From contig NZ_LMHS01000002.1 in the NCBI RefSeq assembly GCF_001428485.1, forward strand, positions 542,094-606,093: a DNA stretch of 64,000 bases, in the 5' to 3' direction. Each line of letters begins with the position of its first letter. Within the stretch, counting starts at the first letter, position 1. Source of the DNA: Microbacterium sp. Root180 (GTDB lineage Bacteria > Actinomycetota > Actinomycetes > Actinomycetales > Microbacteriaceae). Below the pieces are notes generated by a model that was given only the letters and a program-made list of their open reading frames with translations, did no database searches and was not told where the DNA came from. The translations under genes were made by a program, and so were the position numbers. Positions 1 to 14,449 of the stretch are shown here, piece after piece.

Positions 1-505
1 GCGGCGCTTCGAACGCGGCCACCGCTGCGGCGGAGCCTCCGCCGGACCCGCCGGGAATGCGGTCGAGATCCCACGGGTTGCGCGTCGGCCCGTACGCCGA
101 GTGCTCTGTCGACGAGCCCATCGCGAACTCGTCCATGTTGGTCTTGCCCAGCGGCACGAGCCCCGCCGCGCGAGATCGGGCGACGACGGTGGCGTCGTAG
201 GGCGACATGTAGCCCTCGAGGATCTTCGAACCGCTCGTCGACGGCATGTCGGTGGTGACGAGCACGTCCTTGATCGCGAGCGGAACGCCGGCGACGGGAC
301 CCAGACGCTCCCCCGCCGCGCGGCGGCGGTCGATATCGGCCGCCACCTCGAGGGCGGTGTCGCTGACGTGGAGGAAGGCGTGGATGTCGCCGTCCACCGC
401 CGCGATGCGGTCGAGATGCGCCTGTGTGGCCTCGACACTGGAGACCTCGCGCGCGGCGAGCTTGTCGGCGAGCGCAGCGGCGCTCAGCTTCGTCAGATCG
501 GTCAC
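1..505 (-). CDS. gatA: Asp/Glu-tRNA amidotransferase subunit A (partial, N-terminal 168 codons)
   Basis: Catalytic amidase of the GatCAB complex, which converts Glu-tRNA(Gln) (and often Asp-tRNA(Asn)) to the correctly amidated form in the cytoplasm. The gene is read right to left and its 3' end runs off base 1. The visible part contains the catalytic-lysine segment [13 protein letters not shown] and, at the window edge, the Gly/Ser-rich amidase signature [15 protein letters not shown] at 505 is chosen as start because it lies 8 nt after the gatC stop in an operon and gives the usual N-terminus ([12 protein letters not shown]). gatB would be expected beyond the left edge. Confidence 0.97.
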   Translation of the reverse strand, partial: MTDLTKLSAAALADKLAAREVSSVEATQAHLDRIAAVDGDIHAFLHVSDTALEVAADIDRRRAAGERLGPVAGVPLAIKDVLVTTDMPSTSGSKILEGYMSPYDATVVARSRAAGLVPLGKTNMDEFAMGSSTEHSAYGPTRNPWDLDRIPGGSGGGSAAAVAAFEAP

Positions 506-513
506 GAGGGTCC

Positions 514-813
514 TTACTGCTCTTCGCCGAGGATCGCCGTCACGCGGAATCGGCCGTCCGCGGCATCCGGAGCGTTCTGCAGCACCTGCGCGGGTGTCAG
601 CTGACCGCTCACGACATCGGGACGGAACACGTTCTGCATCGCGACGGGGTGGCTCGTCGCCACGACGTCCGGGGTGGCGACCTCGGACACCTTCGCGATG
701 TTGTCGACGATGACGTCGAGTTGACCCGTGAGGCGGTCGACCTCCTCGTCGCTCAGCTGGATCCGGGCGAGCACACCGAGATGGCGCACGAGATCGGGGG
801 TGATTTCAGACAC
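514..813 (-). CDS. gatC: Asp/Glu-tRNA amidotransferase subunit C
   Basis: Small non-catalytic subunit that wraps around GatA and stabilises the GatCAB amidotransferase. It is 99 residues, normal for GatC. The N-terminus ([20 protein letters not shown]) matches the family's helical start, and the C-terminal half has the [17 protein letters not shown] pattern that packs on GatA. The GTG start at 813 lies exactly 6 nt after a TAGACT -10 element, so the message is probably leaderless. It is the first gene of gatC-gatA and diverges from the acyl-CoA ligase gene. Confidence 0.97.
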   Translation of the reverse strand: MSEITPDLVRHLGVLARIQLSDEEVDRLTGQLDVIVDNIAKVSEVATPDVVATSHPVAMQNVFRPDVVSGQLTPAQVLQNAPDAADGRFRVTAILGEEQ

Positions 814-819
814 CCCGAC

Positions 820-825
820 AGTCTA
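820..825 (-). promoter_or_regulatory. -10 element of gatC, leaderless type
   Basis: TAGACT on the minus strand, followed by six bases (GTCGGG) and then the gatC GTG. The predicted transcription start coincides with the start codon, which would give a leaderless mRNA. Confidence 0.55.
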
Positions 826-893
826 TTCGGATCGACGGGGCCCTCCCGCGGGCGGAGGGTCTCCGTCGGTGCTCCCGCGCCGCGACCCCGGCG

Positions 894-899
894 TAGGCT
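894..899 (+). promoter_or_regulatory. -10 element of the acyl-CoA ligase gene, leaderless type
   Basis: TAGGCT followed by seven bases and the GTG start at 907. There is no Shine-Dalgarno sequence, so a leaderless transcript is likely. Confidence 0.5.
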
Positions 900-906
900 G
901 GGCGCC

Positions 907-2607
907 GTGACGACCTATGACCCGCCGCGCCCGTGGATCGCCAGCTACGCCGAGGGCGTTCCCGAGGATCTCGAACCGGTGACCGGCTCGCTCATCGACA
1001 TCGTCGAGGCGTCGGCCCGGGACTACCCGGATGCCCCTGCCCTGCAGTTCTTCGGACGCACGACGTCGTACCGTTCGCTGCAGGAGCAGATCGATCGCGC
1101 CGCGGCCGGACTGCGAGCGCGGGGCGTGCGCCCCGGAGATCCGGTGGCCATCGTGCTGCCGAACTGCCCGCAGCACATCGTCGCGTTCTACGCGATCCTG
1201 CGCCTGGGTGCCGTCGTGGTCGAGCACAATCCGCTCTACACGCCGCGCGAGCTGCGCAAGCAGTTCGAGGATCACGGCGCGAAGCACGCGATCGTGTGGT
1301 CGAAGGTCGTCGCGACCGTTCAGGAGTTCCCGGCGGATCTCTCGGTCACCTCGCTCATCTCGGTGGACATCACCGCGGCGATGCCCTGGACGACCCGGAT
1401 CGCGCTGCGCCTTCCGATCGCGAAGGCGCGAGAGGCCCGCACGGCGCTGACAGAGCGCGTCACCGGCGCCATCGCGTGGAGCGACATCGTGGGGACGGAG
1501 CCCCTGCCGGCCTCTCATCCGAAGCCCGCCACGGACGATCTCGCACTGATCCAGTACACGAGCGGTACCACCGGCACACCCAAGGGCGCTTCGCTGACGC
1601 ACCGCAACCTGCTCTCGAATGCCGCTCAGGCGAAGGCGTGGGTGCCGTCGATCGTGCGCGGTGACGGCTGCGTGGTGTACGCGGTGCTGCCGATGTTCCA
1701 CGCCTACGGGCTGACGCTCTGCCTGACCTTCGCGATGTCGATGGGAGCGCGGCTGGTGCTGTTCCCCCGGTTCGATCCCGACATGGTCCTCGAGGTGACC
1801 AGGAAGCACCCTGCGACCTTCCTCCCGCTGGTGCCCCCCATCGCGGATCGTCTGCTCAAGGCCGCGAAGGAGAAGGGCGTGTCGCTCGCCGGCACCCAGG
1901 TCGCGATCTCTGGCGCGATGGCGCTCCCGCACGAGCTCGTCGTGCCGTTCGAAGAGGCGTCCGGCGGCTACCTGGTCGAGGGGTACGGCCTCAGCGAGTG
2001 CTCGCCTGTACTGATGGCCAATCCCGTCGCCGGGAACCGCGTGCCGGGCACGGTCGGTCTGCCGCTTCCCGGCACCGAATGCCGGGTCGTCGACCCGGAC
2101 GACCCCACTCAGGACGTTCCGCGCGGAGAGCGTGGCGAGCTCGTCGTGCGCGGTCCGCAGGTCTTCGGCGGTTACTACGGCAAGCCCGAGGAGACCGAGG
2201 CGGTCTTCGCGGACGGCTGGTTCCGCACGGGCGACATCGTGATGATCGACGACGCGGGCTTCGTGCGCATCGTGGACCGCATCAAGGAGCTGATCATCAC
2301 GGGCGGTTTCAACGTCGCCCCCACCGAGGTCGAGAACGCGCTGCGGCAGCACCCGCGGGTCGAGGACGCGGCGGTCGTCGGTCTGCCGAGCGAGCACTCC
2401 GGCGAGGAGGTCGTGGCCGCCGTGGTGGTCACTCCCGGCGCGGACCTCGATGTCGAGGAGATCCGCGCATCGGTGCGCGGCATCCTGACCCCCTACAAAG
2501 TGCCCCGCCGGATCTTCGTCGTCGATGAACTGCCGAAATCGCTGATCGGCAAGGTGCTGCGCCGACAGGTGCGCGACAAGCTGCTCTCCCTGAACTCCGG
2601 CGACTGA
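907..2607 (+). CDS. Long-chain fatty acid-CoA ligase (AMP-forming)
   Basis: Member of the adenylate-forming (ANL) superfamily: activates a carboxylic acid, most likely a fatty acid, with ATP and couples it to CoA. 566 residues, typical of FadD. The P-loop YTSGTTGTPKGA lies near residue 217, the YGLSECSPV motif near 360, GWFRTGDI near 437, and the C-terminal catalytic Lys in PKSLIGKVLRR near 547. The open frame extends further upstream (to 424) over gatC and gatA. The GTG at 907 is preferred because it follows a TAGGCT element and begins at the conserved N-terminal domain. It converges on the DUF4262 gene. The exact acyl substrate cannot be read from the sequence. Confidence 0.92.
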   Translation: MTTYDPPRPWIASYAEGVPEDLEPVTGSLIDIVEASARDYPDAPALQFFGRTTSYRSLQEQIDRAAAGLRARGVRPGDPVAIVLPNCPQHIVAFYAILRLGAVVVEHNPLYTPRELRKQFEDHGAKHAIVWSKVVATVQEFPADLSVTSLISVDITAAMPWTTRIALRLPIAKAREARTALTERVTGAIAWSDIVGTEPLPASHPKPATDDLALIQYTSGTTGTPKGASLTHRNLLSNAAQAKAWVPSIVRGDGCVVYAVLPMFHAYGLTLCLTFAMSMGARLVLFPRFDPDMVLEVTRKHPATFLPLVPPIADRLLKAAKEKGVSLAGTQVAISGAMALPHELVVPFEEASGGYLVEGYGLSECSPVLMANPVAGNRVPGTVGLPLPGTECRVVDPDDPTQDVPRGERGELVVRGPQVFGGYYGKPEETEAVFADGWFRTGDIVMIDDAGFVRIVDRIKELIITGGFNVAPTEVENALRQHPRVEDAAVVGLPSEHSGEEVVAAVVVTPGADLDVEEIRASVRGILTPYKVPRRIFVVDELPKSLIGKVLRRQVRDKLLSLNSGD

Positions 2608-2620
2608 CGCACGACGGACG

Positions 2621-3115
2621 TCACCACGCCGTGAACTCGCCCGGGCGGGGCTGAATCCACACCGCGTTCGCGTAGCCGTCCTGCCACGGAAAGAGACCGT
2701 CGCGGTCATCGTAGGTGAGCTGCAGGACCTCGACCGAGAAGTCGTCGGGGCGCTGGTAGAAGCGATTGGCGGCGAAGGCGATGTCGCCGGGATTCGGAAC
2801 CGTCTCGACCGTCACGCGATGGCCCCAACCGGCGAACTCGAGGAGCTCCCCCGCAACGATGTCCTGCCCCCCGCGCACGCGGTCGGCGACATCGTTGAGG
2901 AGGAGGCCCGTTGTGCGCGCGTCCAGTCCGAACACGAGCAGCTCCGGATGCCCCATGCCGAACAGTCCGACGGTGTAGGCGAACGGGGTCTGACGGCGGC
3001 GCATATCCCCCGTGACGTATTCGATGCTCGTGCCGTGGCTGCGGATCGTCTGCGCGGTGCGCTTGTCCTGCTGGTCGAGCCAAGCCACCATGGCGGGGTC
3101 GGGGATCATGGTCAT
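2621..3115 (-). CDS. DUF4262 domain-containing protein
   Basis: A 164-residue cytoplasmic protein of unknown function. The pattern IEYVTGD..PFAYTVGLFGMGHPELLVFGL and the following GLLLNDVADRVRGG segment match the DUF4262 family, often found as single genes in actinobacteria. No catalytic residues are known to me. The ATG at 3115 has an SD (GAAGGAG) about 7 nt upstream. That SD lies inside a small inverted repeat (3125-3137). The gene converges with the acyl-CoA ligase gene with a 13-nt gap and no obvious terminator. Confidence 0.85.
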   Translation of the reverse strand: MTMIPDPAMVAWLDQQDKRTAQTIRSHGTSIEYVTGDMRRRQTPFAYTVGLFGMGHPELLVFGLDARTTGLLLNDVADRVRGGQDIVAGELLEFAGWGHRVTVETVPNPGDIAFAANRFYQRPDDFSVEVLQLTYDDRDGLFPWQDGYANAVWIQPRPGEFTAW

Positions 3116-3124
3116 CTCGAAGCT

Positions 3125-3137
3125 CCTTCGTCGAAGG
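3125..3137 (-). promoter_or_regulatory. Inverted repeat overlapping the SD of the DUF4262 gene
   Basis: ccttcg-t-cgaagg, a perfect 6-bp stem immediately upstream of the DUF4262 start. One arm contains most of the SD sequence, so folding could hide the ribosome site. A candidate -10 (TATGTT, minus strand 3156-3151) lies just upstream. Confidence 0.35.
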
Positions 3138-3194
3138 ATTCCGAGATTAGAACATACCTACGACACTCGGCGCGGCGCCGACCCATCCACCGAC

Positions 3195-5585
<2,391 letters not shown>

Positions 5586-5612
5586 GGAGCCGCCACCGAC
5601 AGACGAGGGAGT

Positions 5613-6710
5613 CTAGGCGTCGACGGGAACGGCCGAAACGGTGCGGTCGATCGTGAACTGCCCGATCACCCGCGTACCGTCGTACAGCACCGCGGTCTGA
5701 CCCGGCGCAACACCTTCGAACGGCGTCTCGGGCACAACGGTCAGCACTCCCCCGCCGAGCGTCGCGCGGGCCGGAACGGGATCGGCGTGGGCGCGGATCT
5801 GCACGTCGCACGCGAAGGCGCCGTCGGGCTGAGGGCGCCCTGCCCAGGAGTGCCGCTCCCCGGCGATCTCGGCGGTCGCCAGCGCCTCCTTCGGCCCGAC
5901 GACCACGGTGTTGGACACCGGGCGCACCTCGAGCACGAACCGGGGCTTGCCGTCGGGCGCGGGGATGCCGAGCGAGAGCCCGCGACGCTGTCCCACCGTG
6001 AACGCGTGGGCGCCCTCGTGGCTGCCCACCACAGCTCCGGCGCGGTCGACGACATCGCCGGTAGCGGTGCCGACCTTCTCGGCCAGCCATCCGCGCGTGT
6101 CGCCGTCGGGGATGAAGCAGATGTCGTGGCTGTCGGGCTTCTGCGCGACCGAGAGGCCGCGCGCCTCCGCCTCGGCTCGGACGATCGCCTTGGACGGCGT
6201 CGAACCGAGCGGGAAGTAGGTGTGCGCGAGCTGCTGCGCCGTGAGCACCCCGAGCACATACGACTGGTCCTTCGCGGCATCCGATGCCCGGTGAAGCTCG
6301 AGACCGTCGGGGGTCTCCACGAGGGACGCGTAGTGCCCGGTGCACACGGCGTCGAAGCCGAGTTCGAGCGCGCGCTCCAGGAGCGCCGCGAACTTGATCT
6401 TCTCGTTGCACCGCATGCAGGGATTCGGGGTTCGGCCCGCGCGGTACTCGGACACGAAGTCCTCGATCACGTCCTCGCGGAAGCGCTCCGAGAAATCCCA
6501 CACATAGAAGGGGATGCCCAGCCGGTCGGCCGCCCGGCGCGCGTCCATGGCGTCCTCGATCGTGCAGCAGCCGCGGCTGCCGGTGCGCAGCGTGCCGCCC
6601 GCTCGCGAGAGTGCGAGGTGCACGCCGACGACGTCGTGTCCCGCCTCGACGGCCCGCGCGGCCGCGACGGCGGAATCGACGCCACCGCTCATGGCCGCAA
6701 GGATCCGCAT
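5613..6710 (-). CDS. mnmA: tRNA-specific 2-thiouridylase
   Basis: Thiolates U34 of the wobble position in tRNA(Lys/Glu/Gln) using ATP and persulfide sulfur. 365 residues, normal length. The ATP PP-loop motif [15 protein letters not shown] is at the N-terminus, the first catalytic Cys is in [12 protein letters not shown], and the [12 protein letters not shown] segment is conserved; the C-terminal beta-barrel follows. The ATG at 6710 is 6 nt after TAGACT, whose first three bases are the stop codon of the upstream cysteine desulfurase gene. That neighbour is the likely sulfur donor. Confidence 0.97.
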   Translation of the reverse strand: MRILAAMSGGVDSAVAAARAVEAGHDVVGVHLALSRAGGTLRTGSRGCCTIEDAMDARRAADRLGIPFYVWDFSERFREDVIEDFVSEYRAGRTPNPCMRCNEKIKFAALLERALELGFDAVCTGHYASLVETPDGLELHRASDAAKDQSYVLGVLTAQQLAHTYFPLGSTPSKAIVRAEAEARGLSVAQKPDSHDICFIPDGDTRGWLAEKVGTATGDVVDRAGAVVGSHEGAHAFTVGQRRGLSLGIPAPDGKPRFVLEVRPVSNTVVVGPKEALATAEIAGERHSWAGRPQPDGAFACDVQIRAHADPVPARATLGGGVLTVVPETPFEGVAPGQTAVLYDGTRVIGQFTIDRTVSAVPVDA

Positions 6711-6716
6711 GGGTCC

Positions 6717-6722
6717 AGTCTA
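6717..6722 (-). promoter_or_regulatory. -10 element of mnmA, overlapping the upstream stop codon
   Basis: TAGACT on the minus strand followed by GGACCC and the mnmA ATG. Its TAG is also the stop codon of the cysteine desulfurase gene, so mnmA can be transcribed alone as a leaderless message as well as by read-through. Confidence 0.55.
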
Positions 6723-7907
6723 CGAACCCGTGCCTGACCGGGACCCGGACGCCGCGCGCGCCCGCTCCACGAGTGCGGGCAGCACCGCCACGACGGCGGC
6801 GACATCCTCGGGCGTCGACGTCCGGCCGAGGGAGAAGCGCAGCACCTGGCGGGCCTCGGCATCCGTCCTCCCCATCGCCAGGACCACGTGAGAGGGCTCC
6901 GGCACGCCCGCCTGGCAGGCCGAGCCCGTCGAGACCGCGATTCCCGCCTGGTCGAGCAGGAACAGCAGCGTCTCACCGCTCGCCCCGCGGAAGAGCAGGT
7001 GCGCGTTGCCCGGAAGGCGCTCCGACGGATCGCCGAGCAGGTGCGAAGACGGAACGGAGGAGAGGATGCCGCGCACGAGCTCATCGCGCAGCACGGCGAG
7101 CCGGCGCGCCTCGGCCGCGCGCTCCGCCTCGGCCAGCTCCGCCGCGACGGCGAAGGCCGTCGCGCCGGCGACGTCCTGCGTTCCGGCGCGAAGTCCCCGC
7201 TGCTGGCCGCCGCCGTGCAGCAGCGGAGCCAGACGGGCGTGGCGGGAGACGACGAGGGCACCCACCCCCACCGGGCCGCCGACCTTGTGCGCGGACACGC
7301 TGAGCGCGGTCAGACCGCTGTGTGCGGAGGCATCCGCCCGCCAAAGGCGGAAGGACACGGGGAGGTGCCCGAACGCGGCGACCGCGTCGAGATGCAGTGC
7401 GACGTCCGACGTCTGGGCGGCAGCGGACAGCGCGATCGCGTCGTTGACCGTTCCCACCTCGTTGTTCGCGACCAGGGCGGTGGCGAGGGCGGCGCCCGGG
7501 AGCCGAGCGGCGAACAGTGCCGGATCGATCGCGCCGTGCGCCGTGACGGGAACGGTCCGCACCACCGCACCCTCCGAGTGCTGCAGCCACTCGGCTGCGT
7601 CGAGGGTCGCGTGATGCTCGCCGTCGGGCAGGACGACGGCATCCGTCCCTTCCGCCCGCGACCACCAGAGTCCCTTCACCGCGAGGTTGACGGCCTCCGT
7701 GCCCCCCGACGTGAACACGACCTCGATCGGGTCGCAGTCCAGCGTCACGGCGAGACGCTCGCGCGCCTCCTCGAGGAGCCGGCGGGCAGCCTGCCCATAG
7801 CCGTGGATCGACGACGCGTTGCCGACCTCGCCGGAGACGTCCAGCCACGCCTCGCGTGCTTCCGGGCGCAGCGGGGCGGTGGCCGCGTGGTCGAGGTAGA
7901 CCTGCAT
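6720..7907 (-). CDS. Cysteine desulfurase (class V, IscS/NifS-like)
   Basis: PLP enzyme that takes sulfur from cysteine as an enzyme-bound persulfide, leaving alanine. 395 residues. The N-terminus YLDHAATAPLRPEAREAW is typical. The PLP lysine is in SVSAHKVGGPVGVGALVV and the catalytic Cys is in the short loop STGSACQAGVPEPSH, which marks the group I (IscS-like) type. ATG at 7907 follows the SD GGAG. It sits directly upstream of mnmA, the pairing expected for tRNA thiolation; a role in Fe-S assembly is also possible. I do not assign a specific symbol. Confidence 0.94.
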   Translation of the reverse strand: MQVYLDHAATAPLRPEAREAWLDVSGEVGNASSIHGYGQAARRLLEEARERLAVTLDCDPIEVVFTSGGTEAVNLAVKGLWWSRAEGTDAVVLPDGEHHATLDAAEWLQHSEGAVVRTVPVTAHGAIDPALFAARLPGAALATALVANNEVGTVNDAIALSAAAQTSDVALHLDAVAAFGHLPVSFRLWRADASAHSGLTALSVSAHKVGGPVGVGALVVSRHARLAPLLHGGGQQRGLRAGTQDVAGATAFAVAAELAEAERAAEARRLAVLRDELVRGILSSVPSSHLLGDPSERLPGNAHLLFRGASGETLLFLLDQAGIAVSTGSACQAGVPEPSHVVLAMGRTDAEARQVLRFSLGRTSTPEDVAAVVAVLPALVERARAASGSRSGTGS

Positions 7908-8011
7908 CGCCTCTCCTCCCGGCCTCGGCGCGGCGGGGCCGCCGCAGGGTGCGTCTGGGTCTCGCGCGAGCGGGAACCGGGTTCCGTAACGTCCGCGACT
8001 CACGCGCTTAC

Positions 8012-8017
8012 TACTGT
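8012..8017 (+). promoter_or_regulatory. -10 element of the first glgX, leaderless type
   Basis: TACTGT followed by seven bases and the ATG at 8025; no SD is present. Confidence 0.5.
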
Positions 8018-8024
8018 AGTTCGC

Positions 8025-10109
8025 ATGCCCAGTCTCCAGTCCGCCGCGCTCACGCTCCCCCCGGGTCTGCACAGCCCCGACCTGGACCGCCTCGGCGTGA
8101 CCCTCGGCTCGGACGCCGCGACGCTGCGCGTGTGGTCGGATGCCGCCGAAGGGATCGATCTCGTCGTGTTCGACGACGTCGATCTCGACTGGGCGGTCGA
8201 CAGCACCGCGCTCCAGCCGGTCGGCGGGGGCGTGTGGGAAGTCACCACCGCTCTCCTGCGGCCCGGCACCCGCTACGCACTGCGGGTCGACGGCCCGCAC
8301 GGACCAGGCAACACCTTCAACCGCGGCACGCTGCTGGTCGAGCCCTACGCGCGCGGACTCGCCCGCGGAGGGTACGACGACTGGCGGTCGGTGGTCGTCG
8401 ACGGCGCATTCGACTGGGGCGGCGTCGGCAAGCCCGGCATCGCGATGGACCGCACAGTGCTGTACGAGGGCCATCTGAAGGGGATGTCGAAGCGCCACCC
8501 CGGCGTTCCGCCCGCTCTGCACGGCACGTATGCCGGGCTGGCGCATCCCGCGATGGTGGAGCACTTCCTCTCCCTCGGTGTCACGAGCATCGAACTGCTC
8601 CCGGTCCACGCCTTCGCGACCGAACCGCGCCTGCTGCAGCACGGGCTCGCGAACTACTGGGGCTACAACACCCTCAACTTCTTCACCCCCCACGCCGCGT
8701 ATGCCACCGAGCAGGCGCGTCGAGAGGGACCCGAGGCCGTCCTGCGGGAATTCAAGGGCATGGTGCGCCTTCTCCACGAGGCGGGACTCGAGGTGATCCT
8801 CGACGTGGTCTACAACCACACGTCTGAGGAAGGCATCGGCGGCCCCCGTTCGAGCCTGCGCGGCATCGACAACCGCGCGTACTACCGCCAGCAGGACGAC
8901 GGCGCCTACATCGATGTCACGGGCTGCGGCAACTCGGTGAACACGGCGACCGACGCGGCAGCCCGCCTCGTCCTGGACTCCCTGCGCTACTGGGCTCGTG
9001 ACGTGCAGGTCGACGGGTTCCGATTCGACCTCGCTGCGACACTCGGCCGCGACGCCGCGCACGAGTTCACTCCCGAGCATCCGCTGCTGCGAGCGATCAT
9101 CGACGACCCCCAGCTCGCGGACGTCAAGAAGATCTCCGAGCCATGGGACGTCGGCATGGGCGGATGGCAGACCGGCAACTTCGGCTCGGGCTGGAGCGAG
9201 TGGAACGACCGCTACCGCGACCGCGTCCGCAACTTCTGGCTGAGCGACGTCGACTACGCCCGCCGCGCATCGACCGCCCCCGTCGGCATCGGCGGGTTCG
9301 CGACACGGCTCGCCGGCTCCTCCAACACGTTCTCGGCCGAGCGGGGCCCGCTCGCGAGCGTCAACTTCGTGACCGCACACGACGGCTTCACTCTGCGCGA
9401 CCTCGTGTCGTACGACGTGAAGCACAACCTGGGCAACGGCGAGCAGAACCGCGACGGCGCCGACACGAACCGCTCGTTCAACCACGGCGCCGAAGGTCCC
9501 ACCGACGACTCCGCGATCCTGGCGGTGCGCCGCAAGGCGATGCGGAATCTGCTCGGAACCCTGCTCCTGTCCGCCGGCATCCCGATGCTGACCGCGGGCG
9601 ACGAGTTCGGCCGCACGCAGCGCGGGAACAACAACGCCTACTGCCACGACTCACCACTGACCTGGCTGACCTGGGAGCACGCGCCCTGGCAGCGCGACCT
9701 GTTCGCTCACGTGCAGCACCTCCTGCGGATGCGGCGCGAGAACCCGGCTCTCCGGCCGATCCGATTCGCGCGGCTCGACGAGCACACCCCGTCCGCGTCG
9801 GTGATGGAGTGGTACGACGAGCACGGCGAGACGATGTCGATCGAACGCTGGACCAACCCCTCGCACCGAACGCTCCAGTACGTCGCCGCCTCGACACCGG
9901 AGAACGAGGACTTCAACCGCATCCTCCTGATCGTCCACGGCGCCGAGCACGACACCGCGGTGACCCTCCCCGAGATCGACGGCGTGAAGCGGTACGTGCC
10001 GCTGTGGTCGAGCATCGACGAGGCACCGGGCGAGGAGCGGCCGGACCGCGAGCCGGGTGAGGTGGTCCCTGTGCCGGGCACCACGATGCATCTCTTCCGG
10101 GCCGAGTGA
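8025..10109 (+). CDS. glgX: Glycogen debranching enzyme GlgX-like (first copy)
   Basis: GH13 isoamylase-type enzyme that hydrolyses alpha-1,6 branches of glycogen. 694 residues: N-terminal CBM48-like domain, then the barrel with the four GH13 regions DVVYNHTSEEG, DGFRFDLAATL (nucleophile Asp), KKISEPWD (acid/base Glu) and FVTAHDGFTLRDLVSY. The ATG at 8025 is chosen because it follows a leaderless-type -10 and starts the conserved domain; upstream of it the frame is antisense to the cysteine desulfurase. It heads the glgX-glgE-glgB cluster. A second GlgX homolog lies at 38334-40547 with trehalose genes, so the two probably differ in substrate or timing. Confidence 0.93.
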   Translation: MPSLQSAALTLPPGLHSPDLDRLGVTLGSDAATLRVWSDAAEGIDLVVFDDVDLDWAVDSTALQPVGGGVWEVTTALLRPGTRYALRVDGPHGPGNTFNRGTLLVEPYARGLARGGYDDWRSVVVDGAFDWGGVGKPGIAMDRTVLYEGHLKGMSKRHPGVPPALHGTYAGLAHPAMVEHFLSLGVTSIELLPVHAFATEPRLLQHGLANYWGYNTLNFFTPHAAYATEQARREGPEAVLREFKGMVRLLHEAGLEVILDVVYNHTSEEGIGGPRSSLRGIDNRAYYRQQDDGAYIDVTGCGNSVNTATDAAARLVLDSLRYWARDVQVDGFRFDLAATLGRDAAHEFTPEHPLLRAIIDDPQLADVKKISEPWDVGMGGWQTGNFGSGWSEWNDRYRDRVRNFWLSDVDYARRASTAPVGIGGFATRLAGSSNTFSAERGPLASVNFVTAHDGFTLRDLVSYDVKHNLGNGEQNRDGADTNRSFNHGAEGPTDDSAILAVRRKAMRNLLGTLLLSAGIPMLTAGDEFGRTQRGNNNAYCHDSPLTWLTWEHAPWQRDLFAHVQHLLRMRRENPALRPIRFARLDEHTPSASVMEWYDEHGETMSIERWTNPSHRTLQYVAASTPENEDFNRILLIVHGAEHDTAVTLPEIDGVKRYVPLWSSIDEAPGEERPDREPGEVVPVPGTTMHLFRAE

Positions 10110-10165
10110 TCATTCCGCGCGGCCGCGCGCCGCGCAAGCTCCTATCGAGTGCCCAGCACGCCCGG

Positions 10166-10171
10166 TAGGTT
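10166..10171 (+). promoter_or_regulatory. -10 element of glgE, leaderless type
   Basis: TAGGTT, six bases upstream of the glgE GTG at 10178. This gives glgE-glgB its own possible promoter inside the cluster. Confidence 0.5.
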
Positions 10172-10177
10172 CGGAAC

Positions 10178-12258
10178 GTGGCATCGACCAGGACTCCGAA
10201 CTCCGAACGTCCGTGGCGGAGCGCCTCCGCGCTCCCGCTCCGCCCGGCCCGTGTGCAGGAATCGCCGTTCGCGACCGCGACCGGTCGCATCCCCCTCACC
10301 AAGCCGTCGCCGGCGATCCCCGGCGAGCCGTACCGGCCGAAGGCCTTCAACGGCGAGGCGGTGCCGTTCGGGGTGACGGCGTTCCGGGAAGGTCACGACC
10401 GCATCGGCGTCCATCTGCGCCTGCATTCGCCTTCGGGCGATGAGTCGCTGCACCGGGTCAGCCCGCTCGAGAACGGGCTCGACCGTTGGGCGACGATGGT
10501 GGCGCTGCGCGAGGACGGCCTGTGGACATTCCGCTTCGAGGCCTTCGGCGACGACTTCCTCACGTGGCAGCACGCCGCCGACGTCAAGATCGAGGCGGGC
10601 GTCGACATCGATCTCATGCGGGAGATGGGCGCGCTCCTGTTCGATCGCGCGCAGGCCGAGAGAGACCGCCCCGCGGCCGAGCGCAAGACTCTCGCGGGTG
10701 CGGCCGCGGCGCTCCGCGACGCGCACGTGGGAACCGACGGCGCCCTGGCGATCGTGCGCGATCCCGCGATCACCCGGTTCTTCGCGCAACGCCCGCTGAT
10801 GTCGATCGCCGCCCAGGGCGCCCAGCTCGAGATCCTCGTCGAGCGCGAGAGAGCCGGTGTCGGCGCGTGGTACGAGTTCTTCCCGCGATCCGAGGGCGCG
10901 AAGAGGTTCAAGGACGGGCGCGTCAAGCCGGGCAATCTGCGCACGGCACGCTCGCGCATTCCCGCTGTCCGCGGCATGGGCTTCGACGTGCTCTACATCC
11001 CGCCGGTCCATCCGATCGGCACCACGAATCGGAAGGGTCGCAACAACTCCCTCACGGCCGAGCCCGGAGACCCCGGTTCGCCGTACGGGATCGGATCGCC
11101 CGACGGCGGGCACGATGCCGTCAGCCCCGAGCTGGGGACCATGGCCGACTTCCGGGCGTTCGTGCGGGCGGCGGCGGAGAACGGGATGGAGGTCGCTCTC
11201 GACCTCGCACTCAACGCCTCACCCGACCACCCGTGGGTCACCGAGCATCCGGAGTGGTTCGTCAGGCTGCCCGACGGCTCGATCGCCTACGCCGAGAATC
11301 CGCCGAAGAAGTACCAGGACATCTATCCGGTGTACTTCGACACCGACCCCGCCGGGGCCTACGCCGAGGTGCTGCGCGTGGTGCGGCACTGGATCGCACA
11401 GGGCGTGACGATCTTCCGCGTCGACAACCCCCACACGAAGCCGCTGGAGTTCTGGGAGTGGCTGATCGCGACGGTGAACGCCGAGCGTCCCGACGTGATC
11501 TTCCTCGCCGAGGCCTTCTCGCGGCCCGAGGTGATGCAGACGCTCGCGAAGGCCGGATTCCAGCAGAGCTACTCGTACTACACGTGGCGCAACACCAAGC
11601 AGGAGCTCGAGGAGTTCTTCACCTCGATCGCCACGGAGACGGCCGACTTCATGCGGCCGAACCTGTTTGTGAACACCCACGACATCCTCACCGAGTACCT
11701 CCAGTTCGGCGGGCGGCCGGCCTACGCGATCCGCGCGGCGCTCGCCGCGACGGCAGCTCCGACGTGGGGCGTGTACGCCGGGTACGAGCTCTTCGAGAAC
11801 GTCGCACGGCCCGGGTCGGAAGAGAACATCGACAACGAGAAGTACGAGATCAAGGTGCGCGACTGGGAAGGGGCGGAGGCGCGTGGCGACTCGCTGGCCC
11901 CCTGGCTCCGCCGCCTGAACGAGATCCGGCGGGATCATCCCGCGCTGCGCCAGCTGCGCAACCTCACCGTCCACTGGAGCGACGACGACGCGATCCTCGT
12001 GTTCGCGAAGCATCTTCCGGCGGCCCTGTCGCCGACGGGGCGCACCGACACGATCATCGTCGTCGCCAACACCGACCCGCATTCGGTCCGGCAGACCATG
12101 GTCCACCTCGACACGGCGGTGTGGGGCGTCGAGCCCGGCGATCCTTTCGACGTCGAGGACCTCGTCACCGGCGCGCGCTGGACCTGGTCGGACCACAACT
12201 TCGTGATGCTCGACGCATTCACCGATCCCGTGCACATCCTCCACGTCAAGGAGAAGCG

Positions 12259-12262
<4 letters not shown>
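10178..12262 (+). CDS. glgE: Alpha-1,4-glucan:maltose-1-phosphate maltosyltransferase
   Basis: GH13_3 enzyme that extends alpha-1,4-glucan with maltosyl units from maltose-1-phosphate. 694 residues, right for GlgE: an N-terminal beta domain and helical part, then the barrel starting with MGFDVLYIPPVHPIG and GRNNSL. Catalytic regions include TIFRVDNPHTKPLEFWEWL (nucleophile Asp), VIFLAEAFSRPEVM (Glu) and NTHDILTEYLQFGG (Asp). The GTG at 10178 follows TAGGTT by 6 nt. The stop overlaps glgB (ATGA). Neither treS nor maltokinase is next to it, unlike the common glgE-treS-pep2-glgB order, so maltose-1-phosphate must come from genes outside the window. Confidence 0.96.
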
Positions 12263-14439
<2,177 letters not shown>

Positions 14440-14449
14440 GACCGGCTCG

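Noticed and set aside
6888..8024. Upstream extension of the first glgX frame over the cysteine desulfurase
   Set aside because: The extension is low-complexity antisense sequence; a TACTGT -10 and the conserved domain start support 8025.
10117..10128. Perfect palindrome gcgcggccgcgc after the first glgX
   Set aside because: No loop, no T-tract, and the surrounding sequence is simply GC-rich; not supported as terminator or operator.
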